Assembly: GCA_023442465.1 (NCBI GenBank)
Contig: JAEZZQ010000024.1
Location: 1 to 64,000, forward strand
Source of the DNA: Bacillota bacterium
GTDB taxonomy: Bacteria > Bacillota > Clostridia > Lachnospirales > Lachnospiraceae
DNA: 64,000 nucleotides
Direction of reading: 5' to 3'
The position numbers and the translations under genes were made by a program. Below, piece by piece: positions 50,319-58,113 of this stretch. Numbering within the stretch: the first letter of the stretch is position 1; every line of letters starts with the position of its first letter. The notes below the pieces were generated by a model that worked only from the letters and a program-made list of their open reading frames with translations, did no database searches and was not told the DNA's origin.

Positions 50319-51407
50319 ATGAACACAAATGTAAAGAAAGACGAACGCTGTCTGCGCGTCGGTGTCCTGGGGTGCGGCATTATCTGTCAGGCGGCTCATC
50401 TCATCGGAAGCAGCAAGGCAAAAAATATTCATTTGCAGGCAATTTGTGATGTTTCTGAAGAGCTCTTAAATAAAATGGCCGCTGTTTACGAGCCGGACAG
50501 TATCTATACCGATTATGAGAAAATGCTGGCGGATTCCGCTGTGGAGGCCGTCATCATAGGAATCGGCGACCAGTTTCATGTGCCCTGCGCAAAGCAGGCT
50601 ATTTTGGCCGGCAAGCATGTGCTTTTAGAAAAACCGATGGGCGTTTCCATCGAGGAATGTTTGGAGCTGAAAAAACTGGCGGAGGAAAGGGGCCTTCTTT
50701 TACAAGTTGGGCATATGAAACGATATGACGAGGGACTGCAATATGCGAAGCGCTTCAAGGAAGAGAAAATGGGTGAAATCACTACCTATAAAGGCTGGTA
50801 CTGCGACAGTATCGGACGTTATACTCTGACCGACAATGTCATGCCCATCCTTTATTCCAGCTCATCTATGAAAAAACCGGAGGGGAATCCAAAGGCCATA
50901 CTGGACCGTTACTATCTTCTCGGACATGGCAGCCATCTGTTCGATACTTCCCTATACTTTATGGGGCCCATTCGAGATGTCTGTGCCCGCTACATTCATA
51001 AGGAAAATCTTCATTCATGGCTTATCGACTGTAATTTCGAAAGCGGTGCCATCGGAAGCCTGGACCTCACGGTGGCGATTGCCCAGCACTGGCATGAAGG
51101 CTGTGAGATTTACGGCACAGAGGGAACCGTCTATGCAAAGACATTTAATCCTTGGGAATTCCGCTCCTCCGTTGTGGAATGCTTCGATAAATCTACGGAA
51201 ACTGCTTTCATACCTGCTGCCTTTGACGGGCAGTTCTACCGCCGGGAGCTGGAGGGATTTGCGGGGAGCATCTTGGAGAAAGTCCCATGCACAGGTGCTA
51301 CCGCACAGGACGGCATTATGATTATGCAGGCGTTAATTGCTACTTACCAGTCCGTGCAAGAGGGTAGCACATGGGTGAAGCTTAAAGATGTAAAGGGAGG
51401 ATTATAA
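50319..51407 (+). CDS. Gfo/Idh/MocA-family oxidoreductase
   Basis: 362 residues. Rossmann NAD(P)-binding N-terminus (RVGVLGCGIICQAAHL), conserved EKP in HVLLEKPMGVSIEE, then a C-terminal alpha/beta domain. Family members oxidise or reduce inositols, sugars or related polyols. It is the first gene of a three-gene operon (3-base gap to the isomerase, which overlaps the hydrolase by 8 bases). Together they likely process a sugar or cyclitol derivative that carries an ester or lactone; the compound is unknown. Confidence 0.93.
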   Translation: MNTNVKKDERCLRVGVLGCGIICQAAHLIGSSKAKNIHLQAICDVSEELLNKMAAVYEPDSIYTDYEKMLADSAVEAVIIGIGDQFHVPCAKQAILAGKHVLLEKPMGVSIEECLELKKLAEERGLLLQVGHMKRYDEGLQYAKRFKEEKMGEITTYKGWYCDSIGRYTLTDNVMPILYSSSSMKKPEGNPKAILDRYYLLGHGSHLFDTSLYFMGPIRDVCARYIHKENLHSWLIDCNFESGAIGSLDLTVAIAQHWHEGCEIYGTEGTVYAKTFNPWEFRSSVVECFDKSTETAFIPAAFDGQFYRRELEGFAGSILEKVPCTGATAQDGIMIMQALIATYQSVQEGSTWVKLKDVKGGL

Positions 51408-51410
51408 GGA

Positions 51411-52244
51411 ATGGAACTAGGAATTTTTTCCCGCACTTATGAAACAGATAATATAGAAGAAACCTGTATGAGAATGAAGGCTGAAAGACTTGTTCATACG
51501 CAGTTCAATCTGCTGAACGCCGGAATGCCTACACTGCCGGAAGCTTTTGACGAGAAGAAAATCGAAGAAATAAAGGAGATAACCGGTAAATATGGAATCC
51601 TGTTGGATGCGCTTTCCGGCACCTTCAATATGATTGACCCTGATAAAGAGGCAAGAAAAGCAGGATGTCTGCAATTCGAAACCCAATGCCGTATTGCCCG
51701 TATGCTGAATATTCCCATCGTCACCCTCTGTACCGGCTCTAAAAACAAGCAGAGCAAATGGAGCTGGCATGAAGATAACGAAAAGCAATCCTCCTGGGAT
51801 GATTTGATGCGTTCCACAGAGACTATACTAAAATATGCCGAAGATAATCACATTGTTCTTGGCGTGGAGACGGAGGCAAGCAATATTATCGACACCCCGG
51901 AGAAAGCCCGCAAATATTTGGACTGCATAGGAAGTCCCAATATCAAGATCATCATGGACGGCGCCAATCTCTTTCGAAAGGAGCAGGCGGACGATATGCC
52001 CCGTATCCTGCAAGAGGCTTTCGACATCTTAGGAAAGGATATCGTGCTGGCTCATGCCAAAGATTTTACGGCAAAGGAACATATGGAATTCGTCGCAGCC
52101 GGGGAAGGAATGCTGGATTTTAAACTCTATATAGCCTTACTGCAAAGGAGTGGCTATAGGGGTGCGCTTATCATGCATGGACTGTCGGAAGCACAAATTC
52201 CCGGAAGCCGGAAGTTTTTAGAGGAGATAATTGTAAATGCGTGA
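51411..52244 (+). CDS. Sugar phosphate isomerase/epimerase-type TIM barrel
   Basis: 277 residues, xylose-isomerase-like fold. Metal-ligand Glu and Asp/His residues appear in NHIVLGVETEASNI, IKIIMDGANLF and IVLAHAKDFT, and a final Glu-type ligand near MEFVAAGEGMLDFKLYIALLQRSGYRGAL. Proteins of this family isomerise, epimerise or dehydrate sugars and inositols, commonly with a Gfo/Idh oxidoreductase as here. AAGGAATGG start region; it ends by overlapping the hydrolase gene. Confidence 0.9.
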   Translation: MELGIFSRTYETDNIEETCMRMKAERLVHTQFNLLNAGMPTLPEAFDEKKIEEIKEITGKYGILLDALSGTFNMIDPDKEARKAGCLQFETQCRIARMLNIPIVTLCTGSKNKQSKWSWHEDNEKQSSWDDLMRSTETILKYAEDNHIVLGVETEASNIIDTPEKARKYLDCIGSPNIKIIMDGANLFRKEQADDMPRILQEAFDILGKDIVLAHAKDFTAKEHMEFVAAGEGMLDFKLYIALLQRSGYRGALIMHGLSEAQIPGSRKFLEEIIVNA

Positions 52245-53025
52245 GTTCATACACCAAGGTTTAAAGCTGGAATACGAAGTGTCGGGAACAGGAATTCCAC
52301 TTTTATTTCTTCACGGAATGGGCGGAAGCACCAAGCAGATTCATTCCACCTACCAACCGTCAAATGACATACAGTTAATCGCCATGAACCAGCAAGGCCA
52401 TGGCGAAAGCGAAATGGACCCGGAACATTTGGATTTCAATCGTCTAGGCGATGATGCCATCTCGCTGCTGGATCATCTGCATATCGAGAAGGCTTATCTT
52501 GCAGGCATCTCTATGGGTGCTGCCGTCAGTCTGAATACTGCCTCCAGATATCCAGAGCGAGTTATGGGACTGCTCCTGATTCGAAACGCGTGGACGGACA
52601 AGTCCATGTCCGATGAGGTAAGAACAGCTTACCGCGACTTGGGGATGTCACTAAAAAGCGGAGGCCCGGAAGCATTTTACCGGACGGAGGGCTGGAACAT
52701 CGTGAAAGAATGCTCTTCTTATACAAAGCAGGCCTTCCTTTCCCCCTTTTTCGAGCCTGCCTCCGTAAAGAACTGGCAAAAATATCTGATTCTTCCGGAC
52801 AAGGCTCCGGTATCTTCACTCACTGACCTCACTATACTGAATATGCCGGTCACCATACTGGCAAACAGAAATGACCTATGCCATCCCTATGAATATGGAG
52901 AATATCTGCATACGCTTATCCCCGGCTCCACATTTATTGAGATTCCCGACAAAGACGGGGGCAAAGCTGAACATAACGCTATGATTAATCAAGCGCTTCG
53001 TTCGCTCCTTCACATAAATCCGTAG
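52237..53025 (+). CDS. Alpha/beta-fold hydrolase
   Basis: 262 residues. Oxyanion-hole motif LFLHGMGGSTKQIH, nucleophile elbow G-x-S-x-G in LAGISMGAAVSLN, acid in the NRNDLCHPYEYGEYL region and catalytic His in GKAEHNAMIN. Likely an esterase or lactonase acting with the two genes before it. It starts 8 bases inside the isomerase gene and its 3' end overlaps the convergent methyltransferase gene by 16 bases. Confidence 0.9.
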   Translation: MREFIHQGLKLEYEVSGTGIPLLFLHGMGGSTKQIHSTYQPSNDIQLIAMNQQGHGESEMDPEHLDFNRLGDDAISLLDHLHIEKAYLAGISMGAAVSLNTASRYPERVMGLLLIRNAWTDKSMSDEVRTAYRDLGMSLKSGGPEAFYRTEGWNIVKECSSYTKQAFLSPFFEPASVKNWQKYLILPDKAPVSSLTDLTILNMPVTILANRNDLCHPYEYGEYLHTLIPGSTFIEIPDKDGGKAEHNAMINQALRSLLHINP

Positions 53026-53627
53026 TCTGCGCATACCAGTTTCTTTCCGTTTGGAAGCGGATATTCGCTGCCAAAAATTTTGCCATAGCCTATGGACTGC
53101 ATGGCTGCAGTAAGACTCTCTTCCTCTATTTCGTGATGTACCTTGGCTATGCCGTCAAAAGAATGAAGATAAGGGGAATCGGAAACGAACCCCTCGTCCA
53201 CGTTCACTTGAATAATACACGATACGTAAGGAGCACCTACCTCTTCTGCCACATGAAGAAATCTATCATAACCGATATATTCTATCAGCAGATCCGCAAC
53301 GATTAAATCACAGTGCGGAAGCGTTATGTCATTCGATAGCAAATCGGCACATAGCGGAGAAAACATGTCCGAAAGATCAGGGTAGCGGTGAAGGCACTCC
53401 GCTAAGTATTCTTTGTTGACGTCAACACCGTAAACCCTATGGATTTTCTGTGCATCTATATGCTCCAGGCCATTGCCTCCGGCAATTCCCAAGATCATTA
53501 TGTCGGACACCGGGTAACGGTAAAACTGAGCCTTCATCATCTCGTTCAGCGCTTGAAGCTGCTTGACAGAAGCCAGGCTCATATGTTTTTCATAATCGGT
53601 TAAATCAATTTCTTCCCATGGATTCAT
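53010..53627 (-). CDS. Class I SAM-dependent methyltransferase
   Basis: 205 residues. SAM-binding motif I IMILGIAGGNGLEHID, acidic motif II in RVYGVDVNKEYL, motif III CADLLSNDITLPHCDLIVADLLIEYIG. Substrate unknown. Its start lies within the 3' remnant of a DUF3795-like gene, so it was probably once the second gene after that one. Convergent with the hydrolase. Confidence 0.85.
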   Translation of the reverse strand: MNPWEEIDLTDYEKHMSLASVKQLQALNEMMKAQFYRYPVSDIMILGIAGGNGLEHIDAQKIHRVYGVDVNKEYLAECLHRYPDLSDMFSPLCADLLSNDITLPHCDLIVADLLIEYIGYDRFLHVAEEVGAPYVSCIIQVNVDEGFVSDSPYLHSFDGIAKVHHEIEEESLTAAMQSIGYGKIFGSEYPLPNGKKLVCADYGFM

Positions 53628-53746
53628 TGCTCTCTCCCTTCTTCTTTTTCCGCAGTTTCAGTTCCACATTCTGCTTCGACGCCTCCTCTTTAAAAAGCTT
53701 CTCCGCATAAGGAAAACCACGGATTCGTTCTGTAAAAGTCCTTCAT
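53605..53746 (-). pseudogene. Internally deleted DUF3795-like remnant
   Basis: ATG 53746, with a GAGGAACTGGGA ribosome region, opens MKDFYRTNPWFSLCG, the typical start of the cysteine-rich DUF3795 family; it then hits a stop. A few bases on, in another frame, KEEASKQNVELKLRKKKKG matches the usual basic C-terminus. Nearly all of the protein (normally around 170 residues, with the cysteine clusters) is missing. Confidence 0.6.
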
Positions 53747-53786
53747 TTCCCAGTTCCTCCCTCAAAATATAAAGGCTAAACGATGC

Positions 53787-54383
53787 CTAAGATGATAAAA
53801 TATTAACGGAGTTGAGCAGCTTACTTCCCTTTTCACAGATTTCATAGACCTCGTCAAACTTCCTCTCAATCAAAGGGTTCACTGCCTTGGATCGGATTTC
53901 CACCAGCTTCTTGAAGAAAAGCACCGGAAGAAGCCAGCCCGTGAAGGCTGGTATCGCAAGCAGGATGCATAGGACAATTCTAGGCGGCTGTGCTGTTACC
54001 GCAAATACCGAGCCTGCCATACATGCCGTAGCAATAATTCCTACAGCAAGCGCGAGGACTATCGCCAAAATGCTTCTGGACTTTTCCAGTTTCTCAATAT
54101 CTCTGACACAGGCCTCAAATTTTCTTTGAAGGCTGGTCAATTCCATTTTGTTCCTTATCTCCCGGTTCCGCTTCAGGTATAGAGTTACCTTGTTCCGGTT
54201 CGGATGATAAGCGGTACGCCTATGACCTCTAAAAACTTTCTCGCTCCTATTGCTATCTGTTTCCCACCCGAAATTCTTATATCCGTCGGTTAAAAAGGAG
54301 GTCTTCGATGTATCCGCAGACACCTCCAAATATTCATATCCCACAAACTCCTTATTCTGCTGATTCATCTCACTCATAGCCAT
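53787..54383 (-). CDS. Two-TM hypothetical protein
   Basis: 198 residues. A hydrophilic N-terminal half with many Tyr, Lys and Arg residues, a helical segment (LQRKFEACVRDIEKLEK), two adjacent membrane segments (about 105-130 and 133-160) and a charged C-terminal helix. AAAGG precedes ATG 54383; the ATG three codons further in is also possible. No family recognised; the layout resembles small membrane proteins of unknown role. Confidence 0.75.
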   Translation of the reverse strand: MAMSEMNQQNKEFVGYEYLEVSADTSKTSFLTDGYKNFGWETDSNRSEKVFRGHRRTAYHPNRNKVTLYLKRNREIRNKMELTSLQRKFEACVRDIEKLEKSRSILAIVLALAVGIIATACMAGSVFAVTAQPPRIVLCILLAIPAFTGWLLPVLFFKKLVEIRSKAVNPLIERKFDEVYEICEKGSKLLNSVNILSS

Positions 54384-54497
54384 TCTGCCTTTCCCCTATG
54401 CCGCCATCCAAATTATACGAACGCATCTGCTAAGGACAGTATGACAAATATAACCGTTAATGTACAGACCAAAATTTTATTATCTGAGTTTAAACTT

Positions 54498-54535
54498 GTT
54501 GTTACTGTTCACTCCATTCTCGGCAACGCATGATT
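54498..54535. repeat. Dispersed short hairpin repeat, family 2, copy 3
   Basis: GTTACTGTTCACTCCATTCT followed by CGGCAACGCATGATTT, close to the reverse complement of 15265-15300 including the adjoining ATCATGC. The stem is weaker here. Confidence 0.6.
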
Positions 54536-54572
54536 TAAGTATTGTTTGTAAATTATACCCAAGCCGTGAATA

Positions 54573-56204
54573 TTAATATTTAACAATCTCTCCTCTCTTT
54601 ATTTCCTCCTCAGCCGAAACAATCACCTTGCTGTCCTTATTGATCGTCCCTTCCTCCAATGCCGCGAACCTATCATTCTGATCCGTTACTTTCACACTCA
54701 CCTTCTCTGCATACAACTCTACACCCAAAATCCCTTCCCGTTCCTTTACCTCAAACACATAATACCTTTCCTCTTCTTTATACAAAGCTTCCACAGGAAC
54801 ACACAGCTCATGGCTCTCTCCCTGCACGCTTACGCTCATAGTGCCGGAGATTCCCGGACTTGCCTCCTTTTCAGGAAGATTCATAAACACATCATAACTC
54901 CCCGGACTGACATTGCTTTCCTCAAGATAATCCACCGTCACCTCCAGACTGGCTTTGCCTCCAAGCTTGACATTTACCTTGTCCTCCATATTCACATACT
55001 TTTTCTGCTCCTTTCCCAAGGTTACCTTGAACCGGCAGGGAACCGTATCATCCGTAAACAAAAGAGCCGCCGTATCCGGTGTTCTTCCCCCAACTATAAT
55101 GGGAATATCCGTAATAAATCCGCCTGTCTGAGCAGTAATCGTTCCTCCCTGCTCCATAATCTGCTTATATTCATCGATATCTTCCTGCAAGGCTGCAAGC
55201 TCCAGCTGATAAATGGACAGAGTAGAATCCGACTGCCCCGGCAAAAGAGCGTCCTCCACTCCTCTTTCCTCCTGCTTTAACGTGCTGCTTCTGTCCACAT
55301 AGGCATCCTCCCTCGCATCCTCCGCATCATCTAATATTTCCTGAAGACTTTTCGTCTGATTCTTCCAGTTCTCATATGCACTGTCCTCACTGCTGAAATT
55401 GGGTTCCGCTGCCTTATTTCTTTCATGAACAGTAAGCTCATCCCTCAAATTATCCAACTGCGTTTTTGCTTCCTCAAGCGCTGCCTTTTCTTCTTCTGTT
55501 TTCGTTCCTTCTGCTGATTCCATATCCGTTACTATTCTTTCCTGCGCCGTAATCTTATCAAGTAATTCATATTCTTTGTTCAGCCATGCGTTATATGCAT
55601 CCCACGCCTTTTGCCTATCCTCGCTTGAGGTAACACTTGCCGGATTATTCAAATGACTTTGCAGGCTGCCGTCTGCCCTGCTCTTATCCTCCTCCGCCCG
55701 CTCTGCCGCCGTACCTGTTTTACTGTCCGCAGATGTGTAGTCTTCTTTCGCCCTCTTTTCCTCCAATTGCCGTTTCTGCTCCTGCAAGGCTTGATTAGCC
55801 TGTAAATCGGAAATCTGATAGTTCAGTTTGGTTATTGCTGTTTCTTTTTCCTTTATTATTTCCTGCAAATCCTCAATATCTACCTGAAATAAGGGCATTC
55901 CTTCTTCTATCCGGTCCCCCCTTTGTACAAAGATATTCTCTATCCGCAATCCTTCAAGCACCGTTACCGCCTGCTTTCCGCCTTCTACCGTGATACCTTC
56001 CGCCTCCACAATATGCTCCACATACTTCTTTTCAGGCGTGCCAGTCTGCACCACAGGCAAACCTGATACATAGATACTTTTGGATATAATGGTACACAGC
56101 CACATAAATATTAAAAATATCGCAAAAGCAATCATCCATTTTTTGAATCTGCCGGTTTGTAAATTTGTATCTGCCAAATTTACCGGTTTTTTCTTCTCAT
56201 ACAT
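54573..56204 (-). CDS. HlyD-type membrane-fusion/adaptor protein
   Basis: 543 residues. One N-terminal membrane segment (MIAFAIFLIFMWLCTIISKSIYV), a barrel/lipoyl half-motif (about 75-115, VLEGLRIENIFVQRGDRIEEGMPLFQVD), a very long alpha-helical hairpin (about 120-330, heptad-rich Glu/Lys/Gln), the second lipoyl half and a beta-barrel C-terminal region. Such adaptors usually serve efflux ABC or RND pumps. Here it ends a gene run with a sugar-importer-type ABC transporter (29-base gap after the permease) and no efflux pump is next to it, which is unusual. Function in this setting unknown. Confidence 0.85.
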   Translation of the reverse strand: MYEKKKPVNLADTNLQTGRFKKWMIAFAIFLIFMWLCTIISKSIYVSGLPVVQTGTPEKKYVEHIVEAEGITVEGGKQAVTVLEGLRIENIFVQRGDRIEEGMPLFQVDIEDLQEIIKEKETAITKLNYQISDLQANQALQEQKRQLEEKRAKEDYTSADSKTGTAAERAEEDKSRADGSLQSHLNNPASVTSSEDRQKAWDAYNAWLNKEYELLDKITAQERIVTDMESAEGTKTEEEKAALEEAKTQLDNLRDELTVHERNKAAEPNFSSEDSAYENWKNQTKSLQEILDDAEDAREDAYVDRSSTLKQEERGVEDALLPGQSDSTLSIYQLELAALQEDIDEYKQIMEQGGTITAQTGGFITDIPIIVGGRTPDTAALLFTDDTVPCRFKVTLGKEQKKYVNMEDKVNVKLGGKASLEVTVDYLEESNVSPGSYDVFMNLPEKEASPGISGTMSVSVQGESHELCVPVEALYKEEERYYVFEVKEREGILGVELYAEKVSVKVTDQNDRFAALEEGTINKDSKVIVSAEEEIKRGEIVKY

Positions 56205-56233
56205 ATTTCATCTACCTCAACCCGAAATATTTT

Positions 56234-57166
56234 CTATGCTTTTAATCCGGAATAAATAATACCTTGTTCCAAATAATCTTGGCCTATCATAAATACAAAT
56301 ACCGACGGCAACAGCATTAAAATGGAAGCGAGGAATACATATCCTGCCTGATCCCATGTGATTTCAGGCAAATACAGAGACAAAGGCCAAAGCGACTTAT
56401 CCTCCAGAAAAGCCATAGGCTGCTCCATCATATTCCAGTACTCCAAAAAACCTAACACCATGGCCGAAAGCATACCGCCTTTCCCAAGCGGTAAGCCTAT
56501 TTTCAAAAACAAGTATTCCTCTCTTGCTCCGTCCATTCTGGCCGCCTCTAACAATTCTATCGGAATTGCCCGGAAGCCTCCATAGGTAAGAAAAATAGGA
56601 AAGGTACTAAAGACTGCCGGCAATATCACTGCCATATGGGTGTTCAAAAGAGAGAACCTATTCATCACAAGATAGCTGGACAGCATCGTTACCTGAAAAG
56701 GCAAAAGCATCAGAACGATGTAAAGTGCAAAAAGCACTTTGCTTCCCTTTACCCCATACACGGCAAACGCCCATGCAGCAGGTACTCCCACAAACAGCTG
56801 CCCTGCCAAGATTAACACTGCCAGCTTCATTGAATTCCAGAACAGTACAAAAAACTGCGGCGTGAAAAACAGCAGTTTTGCATAATTTGAAAAAGTCGGA
56901 TAGTCAGGCACGAGCTTCCACGAAACAAACCCGGTACCATTCGAAAGAACCGGCGAAAGACAATCCCTTAATTCGTTACTTCCCATAACCGAGCCTGTTA
57001 CCAATAAAAGGATTGGAATGCATACGAAAATCCCCGGCAAAAGAAGCAGCGCTGTTGTCACTGTCCTTATTGCCGCCCCTTTTATCTTTCGAAATTCCCT
57101 CCTGCTTTCATTTCTATTGCATACACATGAGGTTTTTGTTCGTATTCTCTTCATAAACCTTCTCAA
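56234..57166 (-). CDS. Carbohydrate-type ABC permease, MalG-like
   Basis: 310 residues, six membrane segments. The EAA loop reads AIPIELLEAARMDGAREEYLF with IGLPLGKGG. The N-terminus is unusually long and basic. It overlaps the MalF-like gene by 4 bases (ATGA). No ATPase gene follows; instead an HlyD-type adaptor does. Confidence 0.9.
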   Translation of the reverse strand: MRRFMKRIRTKTSCVCNRNESRREFRKIKGAAIRTVTTALLLLPGIFVCIPILLLVTGSVMGSNELRDCLSPVLSNGTGFVSWKLVPDYPTFSNYAKLLFFTPQFFVLFWNSMKLAVLILAGQLFVGVPAAWAFAVYGVKGSKVLFALYIVLMLLPFQVTMLSSYLVMNRFSLLNTHMAVILPAVFSTFPIFLTYGGFRAIPIELLEAARMDGAREEYLFLKIGLPLGKGGMLSAMVLGFLEYWNMMEQPMAFLEDKSLWPLSLYLPEITWDQAGYVFLASILMLLPSVFVFMIGQDYLEQGIIYSGLKA

Positions 57167-58050
57167 CCTTCCTCTTTATCCCAGAAGTATTGCAACAGCA
57201 TAATTACCAGAAACAGAAGGCCCCCTACACATATCGCCGCTGCCGCCATTTTGTCAAACTCCATATTTACAAACCAATTATTAAACAGATGCTGAAGCAG
57301 ATAAATATCCTGTGCCGGATAGGCTCCTGCCACCAGATAGGCTTCTCTGTAAATCTTAAAAGAATTTAAAAAGGAAAGGATTACTATTGTATAAAGGCTT
57401 CCCTTCAGATTCGGGAGCACAATTCGAAAAAAACACTGCGTACCGGTGGCCCCATCTACTTCAGCTGCTTCTAAAAGCGCATTCGGTATGCCTGATATTC
57501 CCGCCAGCCATAGCACTACCGTATACCCCGTATTTTTCCAGATATAGCTGAACACCAATACCCAGAAAGCCGCACCGCCTCCAAGATAATCCGTATGAAC
57601 CTCTCCCCAAAGCCCCGTCCATTCTCCCAGACGGCTTAAGTATAAATTCAGGAACCCCTGCTTATAAAAAAACAGCTTCCAAACGATGACCACTGTTGCC
57701 GTAGGCATGGCGAGCGGAAACAGGTATAAAGACTTTATGGCTCCGGCATCCTTTCGCCGGGAAAGGGGCACAGCGATAAGAAGCCCCGTTATTGTAAGGA
57801 GCGGAATACAAACACCCGTAAACCGCAATGTGTTTTTTACCGCCAGCAAAAATGCCTGGTTATTAAAAATAGTCTTATAATTTTCAATACCGTTAAACCG
57901 GCCCGTGACTGCCGTCGTAAAGGACCTTCCAAATACATCGAAAAAGGGCAATATGACAAACAGAAACACGCCTGACAGGCTAAATGTCAGGAACCGGAGG
58001 AAAGCCCTCCGCTCCCTGACCGACCTTTTGTAGGTTTTAAATTCCTTCAC
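57163..58050 (-). CDS. Carbohydrate-type ABC permease, MalF-like
   Basis: 295 residues, six membrane segments; EAA loop GIPNALLEAAEVDGATGTQCF with IVLPNLKG. Basic N-terminus (KTYKRSVRERRAFLRF). Coupled by overlap to the MalG-like gene and preceded by the large binding protein (63-base gap). Substrate unknown. Confidence 0.9.
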   Translation of the reverse strand: MKEFKTYKRSVRERRAFLRFLTFSLSGVFLFVILPFFDVFGRSFTTAVTGRFNGIENYKTIFNNQAFLLAVKNTLRFTGVCIPLLTITGLLIAVPLSRRKDAGAIKSLYLFPLAMPTATVVIVWKLFFYKQGFLNLYLSRLGEWTGLWGEVHTDYLGGGAAFWVLVFSYIWKNTGYTVVLWLAGISGIPNALLEAAEVDGATGTQCFFRIVLPNLKGSLYTIVILSFLNSFKIYREAYLVAGAYPAQDIYLLQHLFNNWFVNMEFDKMAAAAICVGGLLFLVIMLLQYFWDKEEG

Positions 58051-58113
58051 CGCTTCCTCCGATTATTCTCCATAATTACCCTCACAGGACACGAAATCCT
58101 ATCCGTCTGGCAT

